Below are positions 34,371-43,316 of a DNA stretch of 64,000 nt, piece by piece. Within the stretch, counting starts at the first letter, position 1, and every line of letters begins with the position of its first letter. The notes below the pieces were generated by a model. The model worked only from the letters and a program-made list of their open reading frames with translations. It ran no database searches and was not told the DNA's origin. This stretch comes from PALSA-1003 sp963791945 (GTDB lineage: Bacteria > Pseudomonadota > Gammaproteobacteria > Burkholderiales > Casimicrobiaceae), in NCBI GenBank assembly GCA_963791945.1, contig CAWBUD010000003.1, positions 248,001 to 312,000 on the forward strand. The letters are read 5' to 3'. The position numbers and the translations under genes are program-made.

Positions 34371-34410
34371 CGGGCTCGCCGCTGCTCAAGCGGGCTCGCC
34401 GCTGCTCAAG
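34371..34410. repeat. Perfect 20-bp tandem duplication
   Basis: The 20-mer CGGGCTCGCCGCTGCTCAAG occurs twice in tandem with no mismatch (34371-34390 and 34391-34410). It covers the 3' end of the small gene at 34406-34627, supplying its TGA stop, which suggests a recent slippage event. Confidence 0.85.
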
Positions 34411-34627
34411 CGTACTGGACGATGCAGCCAAGCACATAGGCGCGCAGATCCTTACTGGACAGTTGCGCGCTGTAGTCGATACCCCGCTCGCTCCAGTGGA
34501 TGGTACAGACGGCCTGCATCGCGGAAGGTCGATCGATCCTGCAAGCACCGGCAGGGACGCGCATCGGCGTTCCCTCGGCGGTGCAAACCATCATGCTTCC
34601 CGCTGTATACGCGAGCCGCGATTCCAT
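34406..34627 (-). CDS. Small hypothetical protein
   Basis: A 73-residue protein starting MESRLAYTAGSMMVCTAEGT. The composition is balanced (TEGTPMRVPAGACRIDRPSA and DYSAQLSSKDLRAYVLGCIV) and has three cysteines, unlike the Arg-rich shadow frames around it, so it is probably real. No ribosome site stands out and I know no family for it. The stop codon lies inside the second unit of the 20-bp tandem repeat. An upstream ATG seven codons earlier is an alternative start. Confidence 0.5.
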   Translation of the reverse strand: MESRLAYTAGSMMVCTAEGTPMRVPAGACRIDRPSAMQAVCTIHWSERGIDYSAQLSSKDLRAYVLGCIVQYA

Positions 34628-35323
34628 CTCGGATTCTCCGGTGCGCATCTTACTGGCGCTCGGCTCGCTGCTCGTCGCGACGCCGGCCGCGCGACGACGC
34701 GCATGCGGTGACGCGCAAGGGATTGCGCCCTGGCCGTCTGATCGACTGGTGACCCGAGCGAATCAAGCCGAAACCACTGATAGTGCCTGTAAGCATGCGA
34801 GTACTCGCGCGAATTGCTGAGAACGGGCACACGCCTATCCCCACGGGAACGTCAAGGAGGTTAGAAGACCGGAGGGGTGCCGCCGAGGCGGACGCGAGCG
34901 ACCGAATACTTCGCTTGAGGAACCTGCGACAGTACGTATACACGCGCCGCCGCGACGGGTCAAATGTGCTGATCGAAGTCGTTCGTCGTCTGCGCGAGGC
35001 GCGCGGTCCGTAGTCGCAGCTTTCAAGCCGCTCTGCACGCGGAACCGCATGCCGTTTCCAGGCAACCTGTGTGCTTCAGGCGGACGAGGCTGACCGGAAT
35101 CGATCAACGCCCCGGGGTCCCGGGCGGATACCCGCCTTTGCCGCGTTTGTTGATCTTGCGCAAACCGGCCAACGGGACGGCAGCGTACGCTCTCTAAAAG
35201 AGCCGGAAGCGATTGCTGACCGTTTTCCAGCCGCGGCCGGCCGGGAGAATGCGCGTGCTTCCGGTAGCGACGCCCACCTCGGTGGAAGCCGAGTTCGTCG
35301 CCAGGGAGTCACCGAGAACTAAC
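34628..35323. other. 696-bp intergenic region upstream of the sugar operon
   Basis: No convincing gene. Frames at 34783-35013 (+) and 34650-34943 (-) exist but have no ribosome site and an Arg-rich shadow composition. TTGATCTTGCGCAA at 35150-35163 fits the loose Crp/Fnr pattern TTG-N8-CAA and lies about 160 bp before the dehydrogenase start; only one half matches Fnr well. Confidence 0.5.
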
Positions 35324-36394
35324 ATGAAAGCGCTTGTCCTGACTTCGCCGGGAGCCTTCGCCATACAGGACGTCCCGGTTCCCAAACCTGCTCCGCACGA
35401 GGTCCTGTGCCGCATCCGCGGCGTCGCGATTTGCGGCAGCGATCCCGAGATCATCCGCGGCGGCCTGGCGGGAACGTGGCCGCCCTCGTACCCGTTCATC
35501 CCGGGACACGAATGGTCCGGCGAGGTCGTCGACGTGGGCGACGGCGTTCTCGATTTCAAGCCCGGCGATGCCGTGGCAGGCGAAGCGCACAAGGGATGCG
35601 GCGAGTGCCGCAACTGCCTGCAGGGCCGCTACAACCTTTGCGAGAACTATGGGCACGCGGAGACCGGGCATCGCCACTACGGCTTCGTGTCGCAAGGCGC
35701 CTACGCGCAATTCAACGTCTACTCCGTGCGCAGCATCAATCATCTCCCGCAGAGTGTTTCCTTTCGTGAAGGCGCACTGGTCGACACCGCGGGCGTTGCG
35801 CTGCATGCGATGGAGCTCACCGGCATCACGCCCGGCGGAACGGTGGTCGTCATCGGTCCCGGGCCCATCGGCCTCATTACGATGCGGTTCGCCAAGGCAC
35901 TCGGCGCTGCGCGGGTCATCGTCGTCGGCCGCGGCACGCGTCTCGATGCCGCGGCGGCGAAGGGCGCCGATGCCGTGGTCGACTTCGCCAAGGAGGAGCC
36001 GGTCAAAGCGGTGCGCGAGCTCGCCGGCGGATTGGGCGTCGACGAAGCATTCGAGTGCTCCGGCGCTGCCGGCACCTTCGCGCAGGCCGTGGGCATGGTG
36101 CGCAAGGGCGGCAAAGTGGGGCTCCTCGGCGTCCCACCGGATCAGGTGCGCGAGGAGCTGCCGTTCAAATACATCGTGCACAACGAGATCGCGATCTTCG
36201 GCTCCCGTGCGAACCCCAACGTCTCGCGCAAGATCATCCAGATGCTGGCCTCGGGCCATGTCGCCGTGAAGGATCTGATCACGCATACGTTCCCGCTCGA
36301 GCGCTTTGCCGACGCGCTCGACACCTTCGTCAATCGCCGCGGCGGCGCCATCAAGGTCGTCGTCGAGCCCAACGGCGCGGAGGTAGCGCACTAG
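35324..36394 (+). CDS. Zinc-dependent medium-chain alcohol/polyol dehydrogenase
   Basis: A 356-residue medium-chain dehydrogenase of the sorbitol/threonine dehydrogenase type. Catalytic zinc ligands are in VAICGSDPEII (Cys near 39) and GHEWSGEVVDVGDG (His near 66). Structural zinc cysteines are in GCGECRNCLQGRYNLC. The NAD(P) fold is VVVIGPGPIGLITMRFAKALGA. The start MKALVLTSPGAF at 35324 is canonical; an upstream extension of 37 residues is rejected. It is the first gene of the sugar operon and lies 18 bp before the ABC ATPase. It probably oxidises the imported carbohydrate or polyol; the substrate is unknown. Confidence 0.9.
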   Translation: MKALVLTSPGAFAIQDVPVPKPAPHEVLCRIRGVAICGSDPEIIRGGLAGTWPPSYPFIPGHEWSGEVVDVGDGVLDFKPGDAVAGEAHKGCGECRNCLQGRYNLCENYGHAETGHRHYGFVSQGAYAQFNVYSVRSINHLPQSVSFREGALVDTAGVALHAMELTGITPGGTVVVIGPGPIGLITMRFAKALGAARVIVVGRGTRLDAAAAKGADAVVDFAKEEPVKAVRELAGGLGVDEAFECSGAAGTFAQAVGMVRKGGKVGLLGVPPDQVREELPFKYIVHNEIAIFGSRANPNVSRKIIQMLASGHVAVKDLITHTFPLERFADALDTFVNRRGGAIKVVVEPNGAEVAH

Positions 36395-36412
36395 CCCGCC
36401 GGGCCCCAATCT

Positions 36413-37489
36413 ATGGCATCCATCGAGATTCGCGGCGTCGACAAGTCGTTCGGCGCAACGCAGGTTCTGCATGAGGTCAACCTCGAGGTTGCCGATGGCG
36501 AATTTCTCGTTCTGGTCGGTCCGTCCGGATGCGGCAAGTCCACATTGCTGCGGTTGATCGCGGGGCTGGAAGAAGTATCCGCCGGCGAGATCGTCATCGG
36601 CGGACGCGTGGTCAACGATCTGCCGCCGAAGGATCGCGACATCGCGATGGTGTTCCAGAACTACGCGCTCTACCCGCACATGACGGTGAGCGAGAACATG
36701 GGTTTCTCCTTGCGAATGCGCAAGCAGGCCAAGGCGCTGGCCGAGAAGAAAGTCGCCGATGCCGCTGCAACGCTCGATATCGCTGCCTTCCTCGATCGCT
36801 ATCCGCGCCAGCTTTCGGGCGGACAGAGACAGCGTGTGGCGATGGGCCGCGCGATCGTGCGCGATCCCCGGGTCTTCCTCTTCGACGAGCCGCTGTCCAA
36901 TCTCGACGCCAAGCTGCGCGTCCAGATGCGGGTGGAGATCAAGTCGCTCCACCAGCGCATCCACGCGACCTCGATATACGTCACGCATGACCAGATCGAG
37001 GCGATGACGATGGCCGACCGGATCGTCGTTCTGCAGGAAGGTCGCGTCGAGCAGGTCGGAACGCCGCTCGAGCTCTACGACCATCCGGCAAACCTCTTCG
37101 TCGCGGGTTTCATCGGCTCGCCCGCGATGAATTTCATCCGCGGCCGCCTCCGACATCATCGAGACGGCGCGTTCGGCATCGAAGCGAACGACGGGACCGT
37201 CTTGCCGAACGGCGGGGATCACGGCGGCCACGACGGCCAGGAGGTCGTCTACAGCTTCCGCCCCGAGCATCTGACGTTCGGCGCGGCCGGCAACGGTATC
37301 GCGGCGAATATCCTGGTGGTCGAGCCGACCGGCGCAGGCACGCACCTCTACTGTGACGCGTGCGGATCGCAGATCTGCGCGGTCTTCGGCGAGCGCCTCG
37401 CATTCAAGCCGGGCGAGACGATCTGGCTGCAACCAAAGATCGACCTCGTCCAAGTGTTCGACTCATCAACTGGAAAGGTCATGCACTGA
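36413..37489 (+). CDS. Sugar ABC transporter ATP-binding protein (UgpC/MalK type)
   Basis: The 358-residue ATPase of a CUT1-type sugar importer. It has Walker A GPSGCGKST, Q-loop MVFQNYALYPHM, signature LSGGQRQR, Walker B VFLFDEPLSNLDAKLR and H-loop VTHDQIEAMTMAD. After about residue 240 comes the MalK-like OB-fold regulatory domain (SPAMNFIRGRL, VYSFRPEHLTFG), which contains a His/Gly-rich insertion (GGDHGGHDGQEV). It lies between the dehydrogenase and the substrate-binding protein. Confidence 0.93.
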   Translation: MASIEIRGVDKSFGATQVLHEVNLEVADGEFLVLVGPSGCGKSTLLRLIAGLEEVSAGEIVIGGRVVNDLPPKDRDIAMVFQNYALYPHMTVSENMGFSLRMRKQAKALAEKKVADAAATLDIAAFLDRYPRQLSGGQRQRVAMGRAIVRDPRVFLFDEPLSNLDAKLRVQMRVEIKSLHQRIHATSIYVTHDQIEAMTMADRIVVLQEGRVEQVGTPLELYDHPANLFVAGFIGSPAMNFIRGRLRHHRDGAFGIEANDGTVLPNGGDHGGHDGQEVVYSFRPEHLTFGAAGNGIAANILVVEPTGAGTHLYCDACGSQICAVFGERLAFKPGETIWLQPKIDLVQVFDSSTGKVMH

Positions 37490-37524
37490 GTTGGGTATTT
37501 CACGTTAGACAAATGGAGGGTCAA

Positions 37525-38838
37525 ATGAATAAGTGGAGCACGAAACGCGCGCTGTCGTCGCTTGTGGCGGCTGCGATGCTGACGCTGATGGCCGGAGGAA
37601 CGGCGGCTGCCGCCGATACGCCGACCGACTTCCCGAAGGACAAGGTCACGATCGAGATCTGGTGGCACGAATACGGTCCGTTCACGGCTTACATGAAGGA
37701 GCTGATCGAGGCCTACAAGACAGTGCGGCCCAACGTGACGGTCAATCCGGTGATCACGTCGTCGGGCGATATCAACCAGAAGCTCACCGTCGCGCTGGCC
37801 ACCGGCACCGGGCCGGACATCATGGACCAGGACGCGTCCTTCTACGAGCTGTATTACGCGAAGGGCGTGCTCGAGCCGCTCAATCTCGAAGTGTTCGGCG
37901 CGAAGAGCTACGACGAGCTCACGGCGCGCTACACACCGGGCGGCATCGCCGCCGGTACCTTCGGCGGCAAGGTGTACGCGCTGCCGTATCAGGGCAATTC
38001 GATGAGCCTCTTCATCAACAACAAGGCGTTCGCCGCGGCCGGCCTCGATCCGGTCAAGGACGCGCCGAAGACCTGGGACGACATGAAGGCGCTGGGGCCG
38101 AAGCTCAAGATCGTGCAAGGCACCCGCACCGTGCAGAAGGCCTTCGACTTCCCCTACCACAGCCCGCGTTGGGAAGTGCAGATGTTCCAGCCTCTGGTCG
38201 AGCAGTTCGGAGGCAAGCTGCTGAGCGACGACGGCAAGACGGTGTATCTCAACAGTCCCGAGGCCGTGAAGGCGCTGACGCTCTGGCGCGACGTGACCAA
38301 GGTCACGGGTGATCCGAAGACGACGCTCAATACGCCAAGCAATCCGAACCAGGACTTCATCGACGGCCGCACGGCAATGTGGGTGACCGGACCGTGGGCG
38401 ACCTCGCAGATCCGGCAGTCGCCGATCAAGGATGGCTTCACCGTGGTGTCGTATCCGCAGGTCAACCCGGCCAAGCCTCACACGATCGTCTATGGGTGGA
38501 TGTGGGGCGTGAACAAGGCGAAGCCGGCGGCGCAGAAAGTCGTCGCATGGGACTTCATCCATTTCGTGCTGTCGAAGCCGGACGAGTGGCTGTCCAAGGT
38601 CGCGTTCGTGCAACCGGTCAAGGGCGTGAACGAGACCGCCGTGGCCAAGAGCTTCCCCTTCTTCGACGTGCACATGAAGGATGTCGCCACTGCGTCGTGG
38701 TATATCCGCTCGGAATTCACCAACGAGATCGGCCAGGCCGTCGGCCGTGCGATCGAACGCACGGTGTATGACGGCGTCGATCCCAAGGTCTCGCTCGACC
38801 AGGCGCAAGCCGAAATCGACAAGATCCTGAAGTACTAA
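37525..38838 (+). CDS. Sugar ABC transporter solute-binding protein (family 1)
   Basis: A 437-residue periplasmic binding protein. The signal peptide MNKWSTKRALSSLVAAAMLT ends near AGGTAAA-ADT. The mature part starts KVTIEIWWHEYGPFTAYMKE with the family 1 EIWWH pattern, and includes PDIMDQDASFYELYYAKGVL and VTGPWATSQIRQSP. Binding proteins of this group carry mono-, oligo- or amino-sugars. GGAGGG upstream of the ATG at 37525 decides that start. It sits in the middle of the operon with both permeases downstream. Confidence 0.93.
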   Translation: MNKWSTKRALSSLVAAAMLTLMAGGTAAAADTPTDFPKDKVTIEIWWHEYGPFTAYMKELIEAYKTVRPNVTVNPVITSSGDINQKLTVALATGTGPDIMDQDASFYELYYAKGVLEPLNLEVFGAKSYDELTARYTPGGIAAGTFGGKVYALPYQGNSMSLFINNKAFAAAGLDPVKDAPKTWDDMKALGPKLKIVQGTRTVQKAFDFPYHSPRWEVQMFQPLVEQFGGKLLSDDGKTVYLNSPEAVKALTLWRDVTKVTGDPKTTLNTPSNPNQDFIDGRTAMWVTGPWATSQIRQSPIKDGFTVVSYPQVNPAKPHTIVYGWMWGVNKAKPAAQKVVAWDFIHFVLSKPDEWLSKVAFVQPVKGVNETAVAKSFPFFDVHMKDVATASWYIRSEFTNEIGQAVGRAIERTVYDGVDPKVSLDQAQAEIDKILKY

Positions 38839-38896
38839 CGGAGCAAGCCGGGCGCGAGGCGCGGAACGCCCGCGCCTCGCGTCCCTCGCCCGGCAC

Positions 38897-39853
38897 ATGG
38901 CCTCGCAAGCACCTGCAGCCAAGCAAGGTTGGATACCGCCGATCGCCCGACCGCGGCCGGCGGCACGCAGGCGTGCGCGGTGGAGCCTCGCCTCGAAGCA
39001 GGCCGCGTTCGGCGTCGCGATTATTCTGCCGACGCTCGCGGTGCTGGCGATCTTCCGTTTCCTGCCCATGGTGCAGGCGCTCTACCTTAGCGTGACCGCC
39101 TACGATCTCGTCCATCCTCCGAGATTCGTCGGACTCGCGAACTTCTCGAGCTTGCTGCAGGACCCGCTGTTCCTCAAGTCGGCTCGCGTCTCGCTTACCT
39201 ACGTGCTCTTCAGCGTAGTTCCCGTGCTGCCGCTGTCGCTCGGTCTGGCGGTGCTTTTCAACCGGAGCATCTTCATCAAGAACGTCCTGCGCTCCGCCAT
39301 CTTCATGCCGGTCGTGATGCCCGCGGTGGTCATGGCGGTCGTATGGACGTTCATGTACCAGCAGGATGGGGTCATCAACACCCTGCTCGGCTTTCTTGGC
39401 ATCGATCCCATACCCTGGCTGCGGAGCAGCGCGACCGCGTTGTGGGCCGTGATCCTGATAGGCATCTGGCGCGCCACGCCCTACTACATGGTCATCTTCC
39501 TCGCGGGGCTGCAGGCGATTCCCACCGACTACTACGATGCGGCAAAGATCGACGGCGCAGGAAGCTGGGCGACCTTCCGGCACATCACGCTGCCGTTGCT
39601 CAAGCCGACCATGCTGCTCGTCATCGTGATGAACGTGATCGTCGCGATGAAGGTCTTTGCCGTCCCGATGATCATGACGGGCGGCGGTCCTGCCGATTCG
39701 ACAAGGGTACTGCCGCTCTTCATCTACCAGACGGCCTTCGAGTTCTTCGACATGGGTCGCGCGGCGGCGATGAGCGTATTCCTGTTCGTCGGCGTCATGC
39801 TGTTCTCGTTCGTCCAGGTCCGCCTGTTCACCCGCGGAGACGAATCGCGATGA
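38897..39853 (+). CDS. Sugar ABC transporter permease (MalF/UgpA type)
   Basis: A 318-residue inner-membrane permease with six predicted spans. The EAA loop that contacts the ATPase is YDAAKIDGAGSWATFRHITL, near residue 215, and LNSIF-like periplasmic loops are replaced by LVHPPRFVGLANFSSLLQDP. The first 35 residues are a basic cytosolic leader (RPAARRRARWSLASKQ). It overlaps the next permease gene by an ATGA. Together with the following gene it forms the membrane channel of the sugar importer. Confidence 0.92.
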   Translation: MASQAPAAKQGWIPPIARPRPAARRRARWSLASKQAAFGVAIILPTLAVLAIFRFLPMVQALYLSVTAYDLVHPPRFVGLANFSSLLQDPLFLKSARVSLTYVLFSVVPVLPLSLGLAVLFNRSIFIKNVLRSAIFMPVVMPAVVMAVVWTFMYQQDGVINTLLGFLGIDPIPWLRSSATALWAVILIGIWRATPYYMVIFLAGLQAIPTDYYDAAKIDGAGSWATFRHITLPLLKPTMLLVIVMNVIVAMKVFAVPMIMTGGGPADSTRVLPLFIYQTAFEFFDMGRAAAMSVFLFVGVMLFSFVQVRLFTRGDESR

Positions 39854-40746
39854 CGCTATCGCCCGAGCGGACTGCGACGCCGCCAAGCCGCAGAAGCGCA
39901 GCGCCCCAGGGTTGGCTACGCCGGGCCATGCGTCGTCGCGGAATCCTGATCGCGTCCGGCGTTCTGACGGCGATCGCGTGCGTCACGCTGCTGCCGTTCT
40001 ACTGGATGTTCTCCTCGTCGCTGCGGACGATGGAGACCATGTTCAGCCTGCCGATCCAGTGGATTCCCTGGCCGCCGAACTGGAACTCGTACGTCCTCGC
40101 CTGGCAAGCCCAGGACTTCGCCCGCTACTTCCTGAACAGCGGCTTCGTCGCGGTGGCGATCACGCTCTCCAACCTGCTGCTGTGTTCCCTGGCGGGCTAC
40201 AGCCTGACGAAATTCCACTACCGCGGCCGCGGCGTCATGTTCCTCGCAATCTTGAGCACCATGATGCTGCCCCTCGAAGTGACGATGGTGCCTCTATTCC
40301 TGATCATCAAGCGGCTGGACTGGGCGAACAGCTACCAGGGACTCATCGTGCCATTCCTCGTCGACGGATTTGGCGTGTTCCTGATGCGCCAGTACATGAT
40401 GAGCATTCCGAAGGACCTGATCGATTCGGCGCGCATCGACGGCGCGTCGGAGCTTCGGATCTTCTGGATGATCGTGCTTCCGCTATGCAAGCCCGCGCTC
40501 GTCGCCTTGGCGGTATTCACGTTCCGCGAAGCGTGGGACATGTACATCTGGCCGCTCATCATCATCACCAAGGATTCGCTGCGCACGCTGCCGCTCGGGA
40601 TTTCGCTCTTCATGAGCAGCTACGGGACATCCTGGGATCAGCTCATGGCGATCGCCGTGCTCGGCACGCTGCCGATGATCCTGCTGTTCTTCTTCCTGCA
40701 GCGGGCGTTCATCCAGGGCATTGCGGCAACAGGGCTCAAGGAGTAA
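39850..40746 (+). CDS. Sugar ABC transporter permease (MalG/UgpE type)
   Basis: A 298-residue permease, six spans, beginning MTLSPERTATPPSRRSAAPQ. The MalG-like N-terminus is ILIASGVLTAIACVTLLPFY, and the EAA loop LIDSARIDGASELRIFWMIV is near residue 195. The start overlaps the stop of the previous gene (ATGA at 39850-39853), so the two permeases are translationally coupled, as expected for an obligate heterodimer. A short gap follows to the second dehydrogenase. Confidence 0.92.
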   Translation: MTLSPERTATPPSRRSAAPQGWLRRAMRRRGILIASGVLTAIACVTLLPFYWMFSSSLRTMETMFSLPIQWIPWPPNWNSYVLAWQAQDFARYFLNSGFVAVAITLSNLLLCSLAGYSLTKFHYRGRGVMFLAILSTMMLPLEVTMVPLFLIIKRLDWANSYQGLIVPFLVDGFGVFLMRQYMMSIPKDLIDSARIDGASELRIFWMIVLPLCKPALVALAVFTFREAWDMYIWPLIIITKDSLRTLPLGISLFMSSYGTSWDQLMAIAVLGTLPMILLFFFLQRAFIQGIAATGLKE

Positions 40747-40752
40747 CCCGGT

Positions 40753-41781
40753 ATGTCGCAAACGATGCGCGCCGTGGTGGTTTCCCGCTACGGCGGGTCG
40801 CTCGAGGCGGCGACGCGGCCGATGCCTCGGATCGCGCCGGGCGAAGTCCTCGTGCGCGTGCGGGCGAGCGGGCTTTGCAGCACGGACCTGCACTTGCTCT
40901 CGGGACGGCAGCCGCTCGGCGAGCTGCCGCGGATCGTGGGCCACGAGCTGGCCGGCGAGGTCGTCGAAGTCGGCGCCGGCGTAACGGAATGGCGCAACGG
41001 CGATCGCGTCACCGCCGCGATCGACGTCACCTGCGGCCGGTGCCGGCACTGCCGGTCAGGGAACACGCAACGCTGCCGCACGATGACGCGCATCGGCTTC
41101 GAGCGCGATGGCGGGCATGCCGATTACGTCGCGGTGCCGGCGGCGAATCTCGTCGCGCTTCCTGCCGAAATCTCCTACGAAGGTGCGGCGATCCTGCCCG
41201 ATGCCGTCGCCTGCATGTACCACAGCCTGATCCACCAGGGGGGCATCGGGATCGGACAGCGCGTGCTGATTCTCGGCGTCGGCGGACTCGGCATTCACGG
41301 TGTGCAGATCGCGAAGAGCGCGGGCGCCGAAGTGCTGGCGACGAGCCGCCGCCCGCAGAGACTCGCGCTCGCGGAGCGGTACGGCGCTGTCGCTGTCGAC
41401 GCGGCCCGCGGTTCCCTCGACGCGGCCGTAGCCAACCTGACCGACGGCGAAGGCGTGGACGTCGTCGCCGACAATATCGGCACGCGCGAAAGCGTGCGCC
41501 AGGGGCTCGCATTGCTTAGGCCGGGCGGCAGGTTTCTGGTCGTGGCCTATGTCGACGAGGTGTTCGAGATCCCGTCCCTGCCGCTGTTCAAACACGAGCA
41601 GCAGATCATCGGCTGCCGCGGCAGCACCAAGCAGGATCTGATCGATGTCGTCGACTTGGTGCGCAAGGGACGGATTACGCCGATTCTCGGTGCCTCGTAT
41701 CCGCTCACCCGGATCCGGGAAGCGGCAGGGCGCCTCGAGTCGGGCGACCTGTCGGGCCGCATCTGGCTCAACCGCGATTGA
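40753..41781 (+). CDS. Zinc-binding alcohol dehydrogenase
   Basis: A 342-residue medium-chain dehydrogenase, second in this operon. Zinc motifs: GLCSTDLHLLSG (catalytic Cys), GHELAGEVVEVG (catalytic His) and CGRCRHCRSGNTQRC (structural site). Cofactor fold: VLILGVGGLGIHGVQIAKSA. AAGGAG lies 9 bp before the ATG at 40753. It follows the permeases after 6 bp. It may oxidise a sugar hydroxyl of the transported compound to give a lactone, which the next gene could open. The substrate is inferred from context. Confidence 0.9.
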   Translation: MSQTMRAVVVSRYGGSLEAATRPMPRIAPGEVLVRVRASGLCSTDLHLLSGRQPLGELPRIVGHELAGEVVEVGAGVTEWRNGDRVTAAIDVTCGRCRHCRSGNTQRCRTMTRIGFERDGGHADYVAVPAANLVALPAEISYEGAAILPDAVACMYHSLIHQGGIGIGQRVLILGVGGLGIHGVQIAKSAGAEVLATSRRPQRLALAERYGAVAVDAARGSLDAAVANLTDGEGVDVVADNIGTRESVRQGLALLRPGGRFLVVAYVDEVFEIPSLPLFKHEQQIIGCRGSTKQDLIDVVDLVRKGRITPILGASYPLTRIREAAGRLESGDLSGRIWLNRD

Positions 41782-41801
41782 GACGCCGTTCTGCGCCGAA
41801 C

Positions 41802-42905
41802 ATGCTGGTCTTCGTCGGCACGTACACCGAACCGATCCTCTTCGGCACGGGCAGCGTTCTGCAGGGCAAGGGCGAAGGGATTTACGTCTTCCGCCTGGAC
41901 GGATCTTCAGGCGCTCTCGAGCTGGTCAGCAGGACGACCGACATCGCGAATCCCTCGTACCTGGCATTCGATGCGTCGCAGCGGTTCCTCTACGCCGTCA
42001 ACGAATTGAAGACCTACAAAGGCCGACCGACCGGGACGGTAAGTGCGTTTGCTGTCGATGCGCGGACAGGTACGCTGCAATTACTCAACCTGCAGTCCAC
42101 GCACGGTACCGATCCCTGCCACGTTGTAGTGGATCGGAAGCGCAGGCACGTGTTCGTCGCCAATTTCATGAGCGGCAGCGTTTGCGTGCTGCCGGTGCGC
42201 GACGATGGCGCCCTGGGTGAAGCCTGCGATTTCGTTCAACATCGGGGCGCCAGCATCGATCCGCGTCGGCAAAGCGGCCCTCACGCGCACTCGGTGACGC
42301 TCGACGCGTCGAATCGCTTCGCCTTCGTCCCCGACCTGGGGCTCGACAAGCTGATGATCTACCGCTTCGATCCGAAGCGCGGCAAGCTTGACCTTAACGC
42401 AGTGCCCTGGATCGAGATGAAACCCGGAGCCGGTCCGCGCCAGCTCTCGTTTCATCCCGGTGGACGCTTTGCGTACCTCGCGAACGAGCTCGATTCGACC
42501 GTGGCAACGCTGGGCTACGACGGCGGTAGCGGGACCTTCAAACATCTGCAGAGCGTTCGCGCGCTTCCCGACGCGTTCGTCGGGGAAAGCACATGCGCGG
42601 ACATCCACGTCCATCCTTCCGGCGATTTCGTCTACACGTCGAACCGCGGCCACGACAGCATCGCGATCCACCGGATCGATCCGGTTTCCGGAAGGCTCGG
42701 TTATGTCGCGCACGAGCCGACTTTAGGCAAGACACCGCGCAGCTTCGGGATCGACCCGGCAGGTCGTTTCCTGGTCGCGGCGAACCAGGACAGCGATTCC
42801 CTCGCGACATTCCGCATCGATGCAGCGACGGGAAAGCTTCGACCGACCGGCAAAGTGACTGAAGTGCCGACCCCGGTGTGTGTGAAGTTCTCAGCGGGGT
42901 GGTGA
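41802..42905 (+). CDS. Lactonase family beta-propeller protein (6-phosphogluconolactonase-like)
   Basis: A 367-residue seven-bladed propeller of the YbhE/Pgl-type lactonase family. The N-terminus MLVFVGTYTEPILFGTGSVL and repeated blades (YLAFDASQRFLYAVNELKTY, HVFVANFMSGSVCVLPVRDD, RQLSFHPGGRFAYLANELDS, HPSGDFVYTSNRGHDSIAIH) are typical, as is GPHAHSVTLDASNRFAFVPD with the active-site His. It lacks a signal peptide, so it should act in the cytosol. The ATG at 41802 is used; an in-frame TTG at 41778 would overlap the dehydrogenase stop. It ends the sugar operon, and a sugar-lactone substrate is implied. Confidence 0.88.
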   Translation: MLVFVGTYTEPILFGTGSVLQGKGEGIYVFRLDGSSGALELVSRTTDIANPSYLAFDASQRFLYAVNELKTYKGRPTGTVSAFAVDARTGTLQLLNLQSTHGTDPCHVVVDRKRRHVFVANFMSGSVCVLPVRDDGALGEACDFVQHRGASIDPRRQSGPHAHSVTLDASNRFAFVPDLGLDKLMIYRFDPKRGKLDLNAVPWIEMKPGAGPRQLSFHPGGRFAYLANELDSTVATLGYDGGSGTFKHLQSVRALPDAFVGESTCADIHVHPSGDFVYTSNRGHDSIAIHRIDPVSGRLGYVAHEPTLGKTPRSFGIDPAGRFLVAANQDSDSLATFRIDAATGKLRPTGKVTEVPTPVCVKFSAGW

Positions 42906-42913
42906 ATCTCCCG

Positions 42914-43087
42914 CTATCGAACGCCGTACCGCTCTTTCCATTTCGGCGTCTCCGCAAGAACTTTGCGGCTGGCGAGTTGCGCGCGGCGGATGACGAGCAG
43001 CGTGAGCTGCAGCGATCGGCTCATCCGGGCGAATTCGGCGGTCGTGAGCTGCCGCAGGTCGATGGACCTCGAATGGGTCGACTTCAT
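42914..43087 (-). CDS. Small hypothetical protein with strong ribosome site
   Basis: A 57-residue protein, MKSTHSRSIDLRQLTTAEFA onward, with an arginine- and leucine-rich helical C-terminus (SRSLQLTLLVIRRAQLASRK, TPKWKERYGVR). AGGAGGAGC immediately precedes the ATG at 43087, one of the best ribosome sites in the window, so translation is likely despite the small size. No family recognised. It runs toward the lactonase gene and its stop is 8 bp from that gene's stop. Confidence 0.55.
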   Translation of the reverse strand: MKSTHSRSIDLRQLTTAEFARMSRSLQLTLLVIRRAQLASRKVLAETPKWKERYGVR

Positions 43088-43316
43088 GCTCCTCCTGTCG
43101 AGCGAGCTGTGCCACACCAACTCTTTGCCCGCCCGACTGCAGCAAGATACGTTCCGTCCAGGGAAATGGACGACGTTTCAGCGGGTTGACAAGACGTTCG
43201 ACGCCTCGCGCGGCGGGCGTTGTAAGAACGACCGACAGCCGACGCCTAGCCTTCGACGACACAAGTCGTGATGCACACGTCTCCAGCCGCATCGCGCTTC
43301 GGCCAACCGGACGGGG

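Noticed and set aside
34783..35013. Small plus-strand open frame upstream of the sugar operon
   Set aside because: No ribosome site, Arg-rich, overlaps an equally long frame on the other strand.
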